DNA from: Lentzea tibetensis
GTDB taxonomy: Bacteria; Actinomycetota; Actinomycetes; Mycobacteriales; Pseudonocardiaceae
DNA length: 64,000 nucleotides
Assembly (NCBI RefSeq): GCF_007845675.1
Contig: NZ_VOBR01000019.1
Coordinates: 106,845 to 170,844, forward strand
Direction of reading: 5' to 3'
Shown: positions 1-7,741 of the stretch, in pieces
Layout of the letters: each line of letters opens with the position of its first letter
How positions within the stretch are numbered: position 1 is the stretch's first letter
The notes under the pieces: model-generated
What the model was told of the DNA's origin: nothing
What the model saw: only the letters and a program-made list of their open reading frames with translations
The model's database searches: none
Position numbers and translations under genes: made by a program

Positions 1-455
1 TTCGCGACCGAGTTCCACTGGTCGACGGCGTACGCGCCGGCCAGGGTGCCGGGCTCGACGGGGAGTGCGGAGAGCTCGAAGTGCCTGCGCCACACCAGCA
101 GGGGCCTGAGCAGCCAGCGGTCCAGTTCGAGCAGCGGCTGGTCGGTGTAGACCGAGAGCGGGATGTCCAGGCAGCGGTCAGCGTCGATGCGGGCCATCCG
201 GATGCCGCGTTCGGCCAGTGCGATGGAGAGCTCGTTCATCTCCATGTCGGCCGCGCGGGCGAGCACCAGGACGCACGGTTGGGGGCTGCCGTCACCCTCG
301 TCGACCATGCCGAGGCGGTGGACCTGCTCCTGGAAGTCGAGACACTTCGGCGGGGACCGGAAGAGGTAGTCCTGTCCCTGCAGCAACAACGGTCTGGCAG
401 CTTCGGACGGGGCGTCGCCTCCGCTTGGTCCCCGCCCTTCAGCTGACCTGGTCAA
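1..455 (-). CDS. ATP-grasp-like peptide-modifying ligase (N-terminal part, truncated by window edge)
   Basis: The reading frame runs off the left edge. A TTG at 455 overlaps the TGA of the upstream 40-codon gene, which suggests translational coupling; an in-frame ATG at 308 is the alternative start. From that ATG a beta strand (CVLVLARAADMEMNEL), an acidic turn (RIDAD) and a VWRRHFE segment resemble the pre-ATP-grasp domain of RiPP ATP-grasp ligases (MvdD/TgmB type), where a W-x-R motif sits in the same place. The ATP-binding core would lie outside the window, so the family call is inference. The stretch between TTG 455 and ATG 308 is also open and reads plausibly, so the true start is unsettled. 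Confidence 0.45.
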   Translation of the reverse strand, partial: MTRSAEGRGPSGGDAPSEAARPLLLQGQDYLFRSPPKCLDFQEQVHRLGMVDEGDGSPQPCVLVLARAADMEMNELSIALAERGIRMARIDADRCLDIPLSVYTDQPLLELDRWLLRPLLVWRRHFELSALPVEPGTLAGAYAVDQWNSVA

Positions 456-574
456 TCGTCCTTCTTGCTGCGGAAACACTTCCCTGCGTTGGCGTACTCG
501 GCGGCGTACTGCGCCAACGCGGGGTCCTCGATCTCACCGCGACGAAGCTGTGCGGCCAGCTCCTCGAGAGACAT
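452..574 (-). CDS. Small 40-residue peptide, candidate precursor for the adjacent ATP-grasp-like enzyme
   Basis: ATG at 574 is preceded by a good ribosome-binding site (GAGAGGTGA, about 5 nt away). The peptide begins MSLEELAAQLRRGEIEDP, is helical and acidic like a RiPP leader, and ends NAGKCFRSKKDD. The Ser/Lys and Asp residues crowded at the C terminus are the residue types that graspetide ligases join, but no known precursor motif is recognised. The stop overlaps the TTG start of the next gene. It could instead be an unrelated small regulatory protein. Confidence 0.55.
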   Translation of the reverse strand: MSLEELAAQLRRGEIEDPALAQYAAEYANAGKCFRSKKDD

Positions 575-632
575 CGGGATCACCTCTCTCCCCACACAGG
601 CGGATCACGCATTCAGGTGATGCACCAGCGGT

Positions 633-661
633 AGTCTCTGGTTCACGTTACGCAATGTCAA
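633..661 (-). promoter_or_regulatory. Promoter for the small peptide/ATP-grasp pair
   Basis: On the minus strand a perfect -35 TTGACA (661-656) is followed after 17 nt by GAGACT (638-633). This is about 55 nt upstream of the peptide ATG, consistent with a housekeeping sigma (HrdB/SigA) promoter. The next gene upstream (ndh) ends at 775 and no other start lies between. Confidence 0.55.
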
Positions 662-774
662 GGCGAGCCCAGGAGGGTTACTCCTATTGGGGGCTCAAGT
701 TACGGCACTGGGCCATAAGGGTGCCCCGCCGCTAGAGCCAAATGAGGCAGCGACGGGGCCATCACCCGCAGTGA

Positions 775-2100
775 TCAGCTCTTGACCGCGCGGTCGAACT
801 CATCCTTCGGGTCGTTGATCTGACCCAGAGCGACGACCTCACGACCGTAGAACAACGCCTGCGTCCAGTCCATGAGCACGCGGAGCTTGCGGTTCACGGT
901 CGGCACGAACGCCACGTGGTAGCTGCGGTGCATGAACCACGCGATCGCACCCTTGAAGCGCAGGCCGAACACGTCCGCGACGCCCTTGTAGAGGCCGAGG
1001 CCCGCGACCGAACCGAGGTACTTGTGGAAGTACTCCTTCGGCTCCTTGCCGCGCAGCGTCGCGATGATGTTCTTCGAGAGCAGCTTCGACTGGCGGATGG
1101 CGTGCTGCGCGTTCGGCACGCACGTCGCCGTCGGGTCCTCCTCGATGCGCGACAGGTCCGGCACGGCCGAGCAGTCACCGGCGGCCCAGACACCCGGCAG
1201 GCCCTGCACCTGCATCGCCGCGGTGCACCGGACGCGGCCGCGCTCGTCGAGCGGGAGGTCGGTGTTGCGCAGCATCGGGTTGGCCTTCATGCCGGCCGTC
1301 CAGATGATCGTGTCCGAGTCGAACTCGGTGCCGTCGTCGAGAACGACGTGGCCGCCCTCCATCGACTTCACGCGGGTGTCGAGGAAGCACTTGATGCCGC
1401 GCTCCTCGAGCCGCTCGACGGTGTACACGCCGAGCTTCGCGCTCACCTCGGGCATGATCCGGCCGGTCGCCTCGACCAGCACCCAGTTCATGTCCTCGCG
1501 CTTGAGGCCCTCGTAGTAGCGCAGCGCGTAGCGCGCCATGTCCTCGAGCTCGGCCAGGGTCTCGATACCCGCGAAGCCGCCGCCGATGACCACGAAGCTC
1601 AGCAGCCGCTTGCGCAGGTCCGGGTCGTTCGTGCTCGCCGCCTGGTCGAGGCGCGACAACACGTGGTTGCGCAGGTAGATCGCCTCGCCGATGGTCTTCA
1701 TGCCGATGCCGACCTCGGGCAGGCCGGGAATGGGCAGTGTCCGCGAGATCGCACCCAGTGCGGACACGAGCACGTCGTACTCGTACTCCTCGATGTGGCC
1801 GTCCGCGAGCTCGACGGTCACGGCCTTGCGCGCGTGCTCGATGCGGGTCGCGCGGCCGGTGACGACGTGGCAGCGGTTCAGCACCTTGCGCAGCGGCACG
1901 ACGACGTGGCGCGGCTCGATCGAACCAGCGGCCGCCTCGGGGAGGAAGGGCTGGTAGGTCATGTGCGGCTGCGGGTCGATGACAGTCACCGACGCCTCAC
2001 CGGATCGCAGTTTCTTCTGCAACCCGAGCGCGGTGTACATGCCGACGTACCCACCGCCGACGATCACGATCCGAGTGGGTTGCGACTTCACAGCAGCCAT
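775..2100 (-). CDS. ndh: Type II NADH:quinone oxidoreductase (NDH-2)
   Basis: This non-proton-pumping, membrane-associated flavoenzyme passes electrons from NADH to menaquinone. The 441-residue protein shows an FAD Rossmann motif (VGGGYVGMYTA, about 14-24), the conserved TYQPFLPEAAAG segment (48-59), a second dinucleotide motif for NADH (VIGGGFAGIE, 171-180) and the FAD-binding WAAGDC (305-310). A C-terminal region with alternating hydrophobic and basic residues (MDWTQALFYGREVV) fits the membrane-anchoring end of the family. ATG 2100 is chosen because the upstream in-frame extension has no family character. The gene stands alone. Confidence 0.9.
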   Translation of the reverse strand: MAAVKSQPTRIVIVGGGYVGMYTALGLQKKLRSGEASVTVIDPQPHMTYQPFLPEAAAGSIEPRHVVVPLRKVLNRCHVVTGRATRIEHARKAVTVELADGHIEEYEYDVLVSALGAISRTLPIPGLPEVGIGMKTIGEAIYLRNHVLSRLDQAASTNDPDLRKRLLSFVVIGGGFAGIETLAELEDMARYALRYYEGLKREDMNWVLVEATGRIMPEVSAKLGVYTVERLEERGIKCFLDTRVKSMEGGHVVLDDGTEFDSDTIIWTAGMKANPMLRNTDLPLDERGRVRCTAAMQVQGLPGVWAAGDCSAVPDLSRIEEDPTATCVPNAQHAIRQSKLLSKNIIATLRGKEPKEYFHKYLGSVAGLGLYKGVADVFGLRFKGAIAWFMHRSYHVAFVPTVNRKLRVLMDWTQALFYGREVVALGQINDPKDEFDRAVKS

Positions 2101-2242
2101 ACGCACATGGTCGCACCGAGACCCGCTTTCCCGCTCGCTCGCGAGGCCCGTTGTGACCACGGTCGCCGCGTGATGCCGAACACCCATGCCAACGACCTGC
2201 GGCGCTCCTGAAACACCTAGTGAAGACGCTGAGAGGAGCGAT

Positions 2243-2704
2243 TCAGATCCTCAGCGCGACCAGGGCCGCGACGAGTGCCGCGGAGGCCAGTCCGGCGACT
2301 TCCAGCGGCACCGGAGTCGGGCCGGACGGCAGCAATGCGGCGATTCCTGCTAGTGCCAGCGCGACGGCCTGCACCGCCGCGAATCGGCGGGCCGGAGCGC
2401 GGAGCGCGGACATCTCCACACCGGCTTTTCGAGGAATGACCACGGCCAACGCGCTGGTGACGTGGACCAGGTGCAGCAGCGGGATCAGGACGAGCACGCC
2501 GATGCGCAGCGGGTTGCCGTCGGCGAAGGTCATCACGACCGCCGCGAACGCGATCACCAGTGCCGGGGCCGCGCTCGCCGGCATGAGCACGGTGATCACG
2601 ACCAGCGCGGCGAAGATCGCCAACTGCACCAGGCCCAGCCCGTTCGCGCGGAGCACGACGCCGATCGCGAGGCACGCGACGGCCGTGACGATCCTGATCA
2701 GCAC
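2243..2704 (-). CDS. Small integral membrane protein, last gene of the MoxR/DUF58 operon
   Basis: The GTG start at 2704 overlaps the TGA of the DUF58 gene (GTGCTGA). The 153 residues hold about five hydrophobic segments, for example IVTAVACLAIGVVL and LVQLAIFAALVVITVLM. No catalytic motif is recognised. Its position at the end of a tightly overlapping operon suggests it works with the MoxR/DUF58 proteins in envelope biology; this is inference. Confidence 0.7.
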   Translation of the reverse strand: MLIRIVTAVACLAIGVVLRANGLGLVQLAIFAALVVITVLMPASAAPALVIAFAAVVMTFADGNPLRIGVLVLIPLLHLVHVTSALAVVIPRKAGVEMSALRAPARRFAAVQAVALALAGIAALLPSGPTPVPLEVAGLASAALVAALVALRI

Positions 2705-3927
2705 GTCGTCACCACCACCCCGTGCCGCGCCATCAGCGCCAGCCGGGCCCGCTGCTCGGCGGCGATGAGCGCGGTCGCCGCCACGCCCCACGGCTCCTCG
2801 GCGTCCGGGAGCAGCGGCGACGGCAGGCTGTCGACGGCCAGCACCAGGTGCCCGCGCCGCGCCGCGTGCACGGCGATCTCGGCGACGGCGTTGTCGAGGA
2901 ACGGCGAGAGCACCACGACGACCGCGCCGTACGAGATGTGCGGCAGGTACGGCCGCTGCGCCCACCCCGCGGCCCGCGCGCACACGACGAGCTGGTTGCG
3001 CAGCCGCAGCAGATGCCGCCTGCCGACGCCGGAGCGCACGTTGAGCTGCGGCCGTCCCAGGTCGACGAGCGCGACCCGGTCGCCCTGGCGCAGGTAGCTC
3101 GCCGCGAGCGACGCGGCCGTCCGCACCGCGCGGTCGAGGCTGCCGCCGGTCCGGGTGGTCGTGCCGTACTCGACGGCCGCCCACCCGGCGACGTCCTGCG
3201 CGACGTCGCTGCGCGTGTCGACCGCCAGCACGACCTCGGCGTCGGCCTCGGCGTGCCGCTCGCGGACGTGCAGGTTGCCGGTGCGCAGGCTGATCCGCCA
3301 GTCGATGCGGCGCAACCGGTCACCCGGCTGGAACGCGCGGATGTCGCGCAGCTCGGTCGAGTCGCCCGGACGCGGCGACCGGTGCGCGCCGACGAGCCCG
3401 GCGGCGCGCGGCGGCAGCGGTCCGGCCGGGAGGTACTGCAGCGGCGGCAGCACCGTGCGGCTGTGCTCGACGCCGACGACCGGCCCGTAGACGTGCAGCG
3501 CGTCCGGCCCGGCGAACAGGTGGTCCACGCGCAGGTCGACGCCGGGGCCCCAGGCATCGCGGCGGACCTCGATCGGGATCGTCCCCGCGCCGGACGGGTA
3601 AGCGCGGGTCTCGTGCGGCAGCCGGACGACGACCAGCTCGGTGTCGGTGGCCGGGTCGATGTCCGCCGCGGTGTGCGCGCTTCCGGGTTCCGCCAGGCGC
3701 GGCAACGGCCGGACGGTCACGCCGGGCTCGCCGGACGGTTTGCGCGCGAAGAGGAGGCTGAGCAGCAGCGGCACGCCCATCAGCACGAGCTCCACCTCGT
3801 GCATCAGCGCGCCGGCGACCACGAAGCCGCCGCCGAGCAGCGCGGCGCGGATCAGCGCGTCGGTGGCGTGCCAGTGCGCGCCCCTGCTCGCGGCGATCGC
3901 GTCGCTGATCCGCGCATATCGACTCAT
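2698..3927 (-). CDS. DUF58 domain-containing protein (vWA-like, MoxR partner)
   Basis: The 409-residue protein has two hydrophobic segments near residues 25-60 and then the DUF58 signature, including RDIRAFQPGDRLRRIDWR and RTGNLHVRERHAE. The C-terminal half resembles a von Willebrand A fold (VVLAVDTRSD). DUF58 proteins are usually encoded beside MoxR AAA ATPases and are thought to be chaperone or metal-insertion partners. The start ATG at 3927 overlaps the upstream stop (ATGA), which indicates translational coupling. Confidence 0.88.
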   Translation of the reverse strand: MSRYARISDAIAASRGAHWHATDALIRAALLGGGFVVAGALMHEVELVLMGVPLLLSLLFARKPSGEPGVTVRPLPRLAEPGSAHTAADIDPATDTELVVVRLPHETRAYPSGAGTIPIEVRRDAWGPGVDLRVDHLFAGPDALHVYGPVVGVEHSRTVLPPLQYLPAGPLPPRAAGLVGAHRSPRPGDSTELRDIRAFQPGDRLRRIDWRISLRTGNLHVRERHAEADAEVVLAVDTRSDVAQDVAGWAAVEYGTTTRTGGSLDRAVRTAASLAASYLRQGDRVALVDLGRPQLNVRSGVGRRHLLRLRNQLVVCARAAGWAQRPYLPHISYGAVVVVLSPFLDNAVAEIAVHAARRGHLVLAVDSLPSPLLPDAEEPWGVAATALIAAEQRARLALMARHGVVVTTC

Positions 3928-4865
3928 GAGCTGGGCGGACCCGGTACCTGCCCGAGCAGCTCGGTGACGATCTCGACGCCGGTGACACCGGACGTCCACG
4001 TCTCCGGGCGGAGCGTCAGCCGGTGCGCGAGCGCCGGTACCGCGCATTCCTTGACGTCCTCGGGAAGCACGTACGAGCGTCCATCCATTGTGGCCAGAGC
4101 TCGCGAGACCAGCGTCAACGCCTGCGCACCCCGTGGCGACGCGCCGACCTCGACGGCCGGGTGCTTGCGGGTCGCAACGGCCAGGTCGACGCAGTAGCGC
4201 AGCACGTCGTCGTCCACTGTGGTCTGCTCGAGCTCCTGCTGGAGCTCGGCGAGCCGGTTCTCGGCCAGTACGGGCGGGACCTCGGTCTCCTCCTGCTGGC
4301 GGGCGATGCGCCTGCGGAGGACCTCGACCTCCTCGTCGGGCGGCGGGTAGCCGATGTCGAGCCGCAGCAGGAACCGGTCGAGCTGCGCCTCCGGCAGCGG
4401 GTAGGTGCCCTCGTACTCGATGGGGTTCGCGGTAGCCAGCACGTGGAACGGCCTGGCCAGCGGGAACGTGGTGCCCTCGACGGTGACCTGGCGTTCCTGC
4501 ATGGCTTCCAGCAGCGCGGACTGGGTCTTCGGCGGCGTGCGGTTGATCTCGTCGGCGAGCAGCAGGCCGGTGAAGATCGGGCCGGGCCGGAACGTGAAGT
4601 CGCGGTCGCTCGGGTCGTAGAGGAACGAGCCCGTGACGTCCGACGGCAACAGGTCCGGCGTGCACTGCAGGCGGCGGAAGTCGAGCCGCAGCGCCTGGGC
4701 GAGGCTGCGCGCGATCAGCGTTTTTCCGAGGCCGGGCACGTCTTCCAGCAGCACGTGCCCGCCGGCGAGGATCGCGGCGAGCGCGAGCCGCAGCGACCGC
4801 TGGCGGCCGACGACGACCTTGCCGACCTCGTCGAGCACGGCCTTGGCTTCGACCTCGACACTCAC
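3924..4865 (-). CDS. MoxR family AAA+ ATPase
   Basis: The 313-residue ATPase has a Walker A (EDVPGLGKT, 41-49), Walker B (LLLADEINR, 101-109) and the downstream sensor region LATANPIEYEGTYPLPEAQLDRF typical of MoxR/RavA. The GTG start at 4865 overlaps the previous stop (GTGA), so an apparently longer N-terminal extension of this frame is a shadow of the upstream gene. MoxR ATPases act as chaperones for vWA-domain partners, here most likely the DUF58 protein encoded directly downstream. Confidence 0.92.
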   Translation of the reverse strand: MSVEVEAKAVLDEVGKVVVGRQRSLRLALAAILAGGHVLLEDVPGLGKTLIARSLAQALRLDFRRLQCTPDLLPSDVTGSFLYDPSDRDFTFRPGPIFTGLLLADEINRTPPKTQSALLEAMQERQVTVEGTTFPLARPFHVLATANPIEYEGTYPLPEAQLDRFLLRLDIGYPPPDEEVEVLRRRIARQQEETEVPPVLAENRLAELQQELEQTTVDDDVLRYCVDLAVATRKHPAVEVGASPRGAQALTLVSRALATMDGRSYVLPEDVKECAVPALAHRLTLRPETWTSGVTGVEIVTELLGQVPGPPSS

Positions 4866-5212
4866 TCGGTTCTCCTCAGCATCTCGGTCAGCTCGTCGGG
4901 CGGCGGCAGCGCGTCGACGTCGATGCCGAGCTTGCGCAACCTCGGCTGGATCCGTTCGCGGAAGCGGACTTCGTCGTCCGCGGCCTGCGCGAGCCTGGTC
5001 GCGAGCGTGCTGGCCTGGACGCTCGCGATCGCGCTCGGCGGGTCCGGCGGCGGCTGCCACACGACGTCCGTCGCGCGCGGCAGGTAGCTCGCGAGCAGCG
5101 CCAGCGCGGCGGGTGGGACGGCGAGTGCGGTGGCCCACAAGGGATTCGCGCCGAACCGCCACAGCACCAGCCCGGTGACCACGGCGGTGGCGAGCACGAT
5201 GAGCGTTCTCAC
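4862..5212 (-). CDS. Small membrane protein of the MoxR operon
   Basis: The 116-residue protein begins with two hydrophobic helices (LIVLATAVVTGLVLWRF and ATALAVPPAALALLASYL), followed by a charged cytoplasmic tail. It overlaps its neighbours by 4 nt at each end (ATGA at the start, GTGA at the end), so it belongs to the operon. No family is recognised, but a small two-helix protein at this position is common in actinobacterial MoxR/DUF58/DUF4129 clusters. Confidence 0.75.
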   Translation of the reverse strand: MRTLIVLATAVVTGLVLWRFGANPLWATALAVPPAALALLASYLPRATDVVWQPPPDPPSAIASVQASTLATRLAQAADDEVRFRERIQPRLRKLGIDVDALPPPDELTEMLRRTE

Positions 5213-5799
5213 GCGAGCTCCCCGATGATCCGCTCCAGCTCGCGCTCGGCCTTCTCGGCGTGCTGCTTCGTGATGGCTTCTTCGCTGAACCGCGCGCGTT
5301 GGTACAGCTCGCGCAGTGCCGTCGCGTCCGTCGGCAGGTTCGTCGTGAACTCGGTCGGCGTCAGGTGCGGCTCACGGGGCTGTGCTTCCTCGAGCTTCAG
5401 CCACGCCGCGATCACCGCGTCCTTCGGCTCCCGGTTGGCCCGCAGCTCGATCAGCGCGCGTTCGGCGTGCTGCCGGAAGCTCGGCGGCGCGGGCGTCTCC
5501 TGTTCGACGATCTCCACGCCCCGCTCCCCTTTGGCGCGCCCGCGGGTGAAGCTGACGGCGAACGCCATGCCGATCAGTCCGAACAAGACGAACCCGATGA
5601 GCACGCTCATCAGGATCAGGAACGGGATGCCGCTGCCCTCGGTCGACACCTCGACCTGCCCGATCCCGGACGCCGGCGCCCCCGTGTCGCGGACGTCCGG
5701 CTCGACGGGCGGTGGCTGGAAGGTCACCGGCGACGTGCCGCGCGCGGCGATGACGACGAGCAGCAGCGCCCCCACCACCACGACGGCCCGCGTCCTCAT
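5209..5799 (-). CDS. DUF4129 domain-containing membrane protein
   Basis: The N-terminal helix (VVVVGALLLVVIAARG), a second TM segment (FLILMSVLIGFVLFGLIGMAFAV) and the C-terminal domain with AVIAAWLKLEE, TPTEFTTNL and ARFSEEAI match DUF4129 proteins, which accompany MoxR/DUF58 operons. ATG 5799 starts directly before the signal-like helix; ATG 5814 is also in frame, five codons upstream. Neither has a strong ribosome-binding site. It is the first clearly related gene of the operon and its stop overlaps the next start. Confidence 0.8.
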   Translation of the reverse strand: MRTRAVVVVGALLLVVIAARGTSPVTFQPPPVEPDVRDTGAPASGIGQVEVSTEGSGIPFLILMSVLIGFVLFGLIGMAFAVSFTRGRAKGERGVEIVEQETPAPPSFRQHAERALIELRANREPKDAVIAAWLKLEEAQPREPHLTPTEFTTNLPTDATALRELYQRARFSEEAITKQHAEKAERELERIIGELA

Positions 5800-5814
5800 C
5801 GCACCAGCATGCAA

Positions 5815-6585
5815 CTACCAGGGGAACATCGGGAAGTCCTCGCCGCACCGGCGCGTCTGCTCTTCGTGCCGGTCCTCCCAGAACTCGAACCTCCACCCCG
5901 GCCAGCACGCCGCCAGCTCCTCGACCGTGCCGAGCAGTGGTGCGAGCGTCCAGACGCCGACCTCGCGTTCGTCCACGTCGATGTGCACGCCGGACTCCGG
6001 GCCCGTGTCGCTCTCGCCGTGCCTTTTGCGTCCGGGCGCGGGAGCGAGCCCGCCGGCCAGGTCGACCAGCTTCGGCCCCGCCCACGGCAGGTCGCAGTGC
6101 TGCGCGCTCACCAGGTACCCGCGCAGGGTGCCACCTGCGCGGATCGTGATCACGAAGTCGCCGTCGTCCGGGTACTCCAGCAGGTGCTCGTTGACCAGCC
6201 TCTCGATCGGCTCCCGCTCGGTCCGCACCCGCTTCCGATCGACACCGACGTACGCGGCCACGTCCTCGACGCCGCCGTACGCCCAGCGGATCTCCCAGCC
6301 CGGCCACGCTTCTGCCAGCTCGTGGAGCCAGGTCTTCCTGTTCGTGACGCCCCCGTGGTGCCAGGTGAAGAGAAGCAGGAACCTGCGCGGGACGTCGATC
6401 AGCACCGCACCCTCGCACCAGACGTCGTCCAGCCAGGCCGCGTCGGCGCGCTGCTCACGAACGAACTCGATCGCGGAGTCCGGACCGTCCAGGAAGTTCC
6501 GGTCGATGGTCAACGCACCCCATTGGGAGTGGAAGAGCTCGTAGCCGTTCTCGCCGACCAGCACGTAGTTCGCTCGGTCACCCAT
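5815..6585 (-). CDS. Hypothetical protein, 256 residues
   Basis: This is a Trp-rich soluble protein (GDRANYVLVGENGYELFHSQW at the start; PGWEIRWAYGG and CWPGWRFEFWED as an internal pair) with no signal peptide. The two PGW-rich segments suggest an internal duplication. No family is recognised. It lies immediately upstream of the DUF4129 gene on the same strand, without space for a promoter if ATG 5814 is used there, so it may be the first gene of that transcript. Confidence 0.7.
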   Translation of the reverse strand: MGDRANYVLVGENGYELFHSQWGALTIDRNFLDGPDSAIEFVREQRADAAWLDDVWCEGAVLIDVPRRFLLLFTWHHGGVTNRKTWLHELAEAWPGWEIRWAYGGVEDVAAYVGVDRKRVRTEREPIERLVNEHLLEYPDDGDFVITIRAGGTLRGYLVSAQHCDLPWAGPKLVDLAGGLAPAPGRKRHGESDTGPESGVHIDVDEREVGVWTLAPLLGTVEELAACWPGWRFEFWEDRHEEQTRRCGEDFPMFPW

Positions 6586-6628
6586 GGTCGGCCAATGTGG
6601 CCCTGCTCGGCGGCCCGGTCAACATCGG

Positions 6629-6634
6629 TAGGGT
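6629..6634 (+). promoter_or_regulatory. -10-like TAGGGT, 6 nt before GTG 6641
   Basis: TAGGGT followed by 6 nt and then the GTG of the 143-residue gene fits the TANNNT spacing of leaderless actinobacterial transcripts. No Shine-Dalgarno sequence is visible before that GTG. Confidence 0.35.
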
Positions 6635-6640
6635 TCTCCG

Positions 6641-7072
6641 GTGGCTCTGACGATGGACCTTGACGAGCACCAGCTCAGACAGCACGAATGCGGTTGCTGC
6701 CAGGAGGCGGTCGAGCGAACGTGGAACTTCGTCCGCCGCGACAACGTCGCGCACGCCGTGTACTTCGCGACCTGCTACCACCACCGCGACCAGCCGCACG
6801 AGGCGTGGATCGACGCCATCTTCGGTTCCTGGGGCGCGGACTCGTTCGACGACCACGTGACGTTCGGCTGCCGGGTCGGCCCGGTGGCGAACAGCCCGGA
6901 GCCCGCGGCCACGCTGGTCCAGGCGTGCCAGGACGGGTCGGGCCGCGAGATCCACGGCGTGCTGCTGTCCCGCGAGGAGGGCCTGGTCCACCCGCGGCTG
7001 CCGGAGTTCTGGGACGTCGTCGACTTCGTGCTGGCCAACGACCCCGCGGTCAACGCCCACCTGCACCGCTGA
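6641..7072 (+). CDS. Hypothetical protein, 143 residues
   Basis: The product contains a CGCC pair and several His residues (HECGCCQEAVERTWNF, CYHHRDQPHEAW), so metal binding is possible but unproven. It shows no membrane segment and no recognised family. GTG 6641 is favoured over ATG 6653 because a -10-like box lies 6 nt upstream. It is divergent from the 256-residue gene and convergent with the uracil-DNA glycosylase gene, whose stop abuts its own. Confidence 0.65.
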   Translation: MALTMDLDEHQLRQHECGCCQEAVERTWNFVRRDNVAHAVYFATCYHHRDQPHEAWIDAIFGSWGADSFDDHVTFGCRVGPVANSPEPAATLVQACQDGSGREIHGVLLSREEGLVHPRLPEFWDVVDFVLANDPAVNAHLHR

Positions 7073-7732
7073 CTACAGCCCAGCGCACTCCTTGGCCCTC
7101 GTCAGCACGTCCTGGAGCATCTCCTGGGTCAGCCGGCCGGTGAAGGTGTTCTGCTGGCTCACGTGGAAGCAGCCGAACACGCGCAACCCGGCGACCTCCA
7201 CCTCGACGCCGTGCCCGAACTTGGGCCGCGGCCGCGGGTTCCCCAGCACGGGCAGGAACGCGTCCCACCCGAACGCCCCGAGCACGACCACGGCCTTCAG
7301 GGTGGGCCGCAGCAGCGCCAACTCCTGCTCCAGCCACGTCCGGCAGTTGTCGCGCTCTGAAGGGGTCGGCTTGTTGGCGGGCGGCGCGCAGTGCACGGGC
7401 GCGGTGATCCGCACCCCGGACAGCTCCAGCCCGTCGCCGATGTGCGTGGCCGTCGGCTGGGACGCGAGTCCGACCTCGAACAGAGCCCGGTACAGGAAGT
7501 CCCCCGATCGGTCACCGGTGAACATCCGCCCGGTCCGGTTGGCCCCGTGCGCGGCGGGCGCGAGGCCGACGATCAGCAGAGACGCGTCCATCGGGCCGAA
7601 CCCCGGCACCGGACGGCCCCAGTAGGTCTCCGAGCGGAACGCCGCGCGCTTGACGCGGGCGACCTCCTCCCGCCACGCCACCAGGCGCGGGCAGGCGCGA
7701 CACGCCGATATTCGTTCGTCGAGTTCCGTAAT
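7073..7732 (-). CDS. Uracil-DNA glycosylase, family 5-like (UdgB)
   Basis: The enzyme excises uracil and related damaged bases. The protein begins near the iron-sulfur cysteines CRACPRL (C11, C14) and carries GLAPAAHGANRTGRMFTGD (56-74), the family-5 active-site signature, plus a GxFHVSQQNTFTGRL C-terminal motif. No ATG, GTG or TTG lies in frame before CRAC until deep inside the divergent gene. An ATT at 7732 with GGGAG four nt upstream is the best candidate start, giving 219 residues. The product is secure; the start is not. Confidence 0.82.
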   Translation of the reverse strand: MTELDERISACRACPRLVAWREEVARVKRAAFRSETYWGRPVPGFGPMDASLLIVGLAPAAHGANRTGRMFTGDRSGDFLYRALFEVGLASQPTATHIGDGLELSGVRITAPVHCAPPANKPTPSERDNCRTWLEQELALLRPTLKAVVVLGAFGWDAFLPVLGNPRPRPKFGHGVEVEVAGLRVFGCFHVSQQNTFTGRLTQEMLQDVLTRAKECAGL

Positions 7733-7734
7733 GT
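7729..7734 (+). promoter_or_regulatory. -10-like TAATGT, 7 nt before ATG 7742
   Basis: TAATGT ends 7 nt before the carboxypeptidase ATG and no Shine-Dalgarno sequence precedes the gene, which suggests leaderless transcription. The box overlaps the proposed ATT start of the divergent glycosylase gene. Confidence 0.4.
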
Positions 7735-7741
7735 CGCTCCC

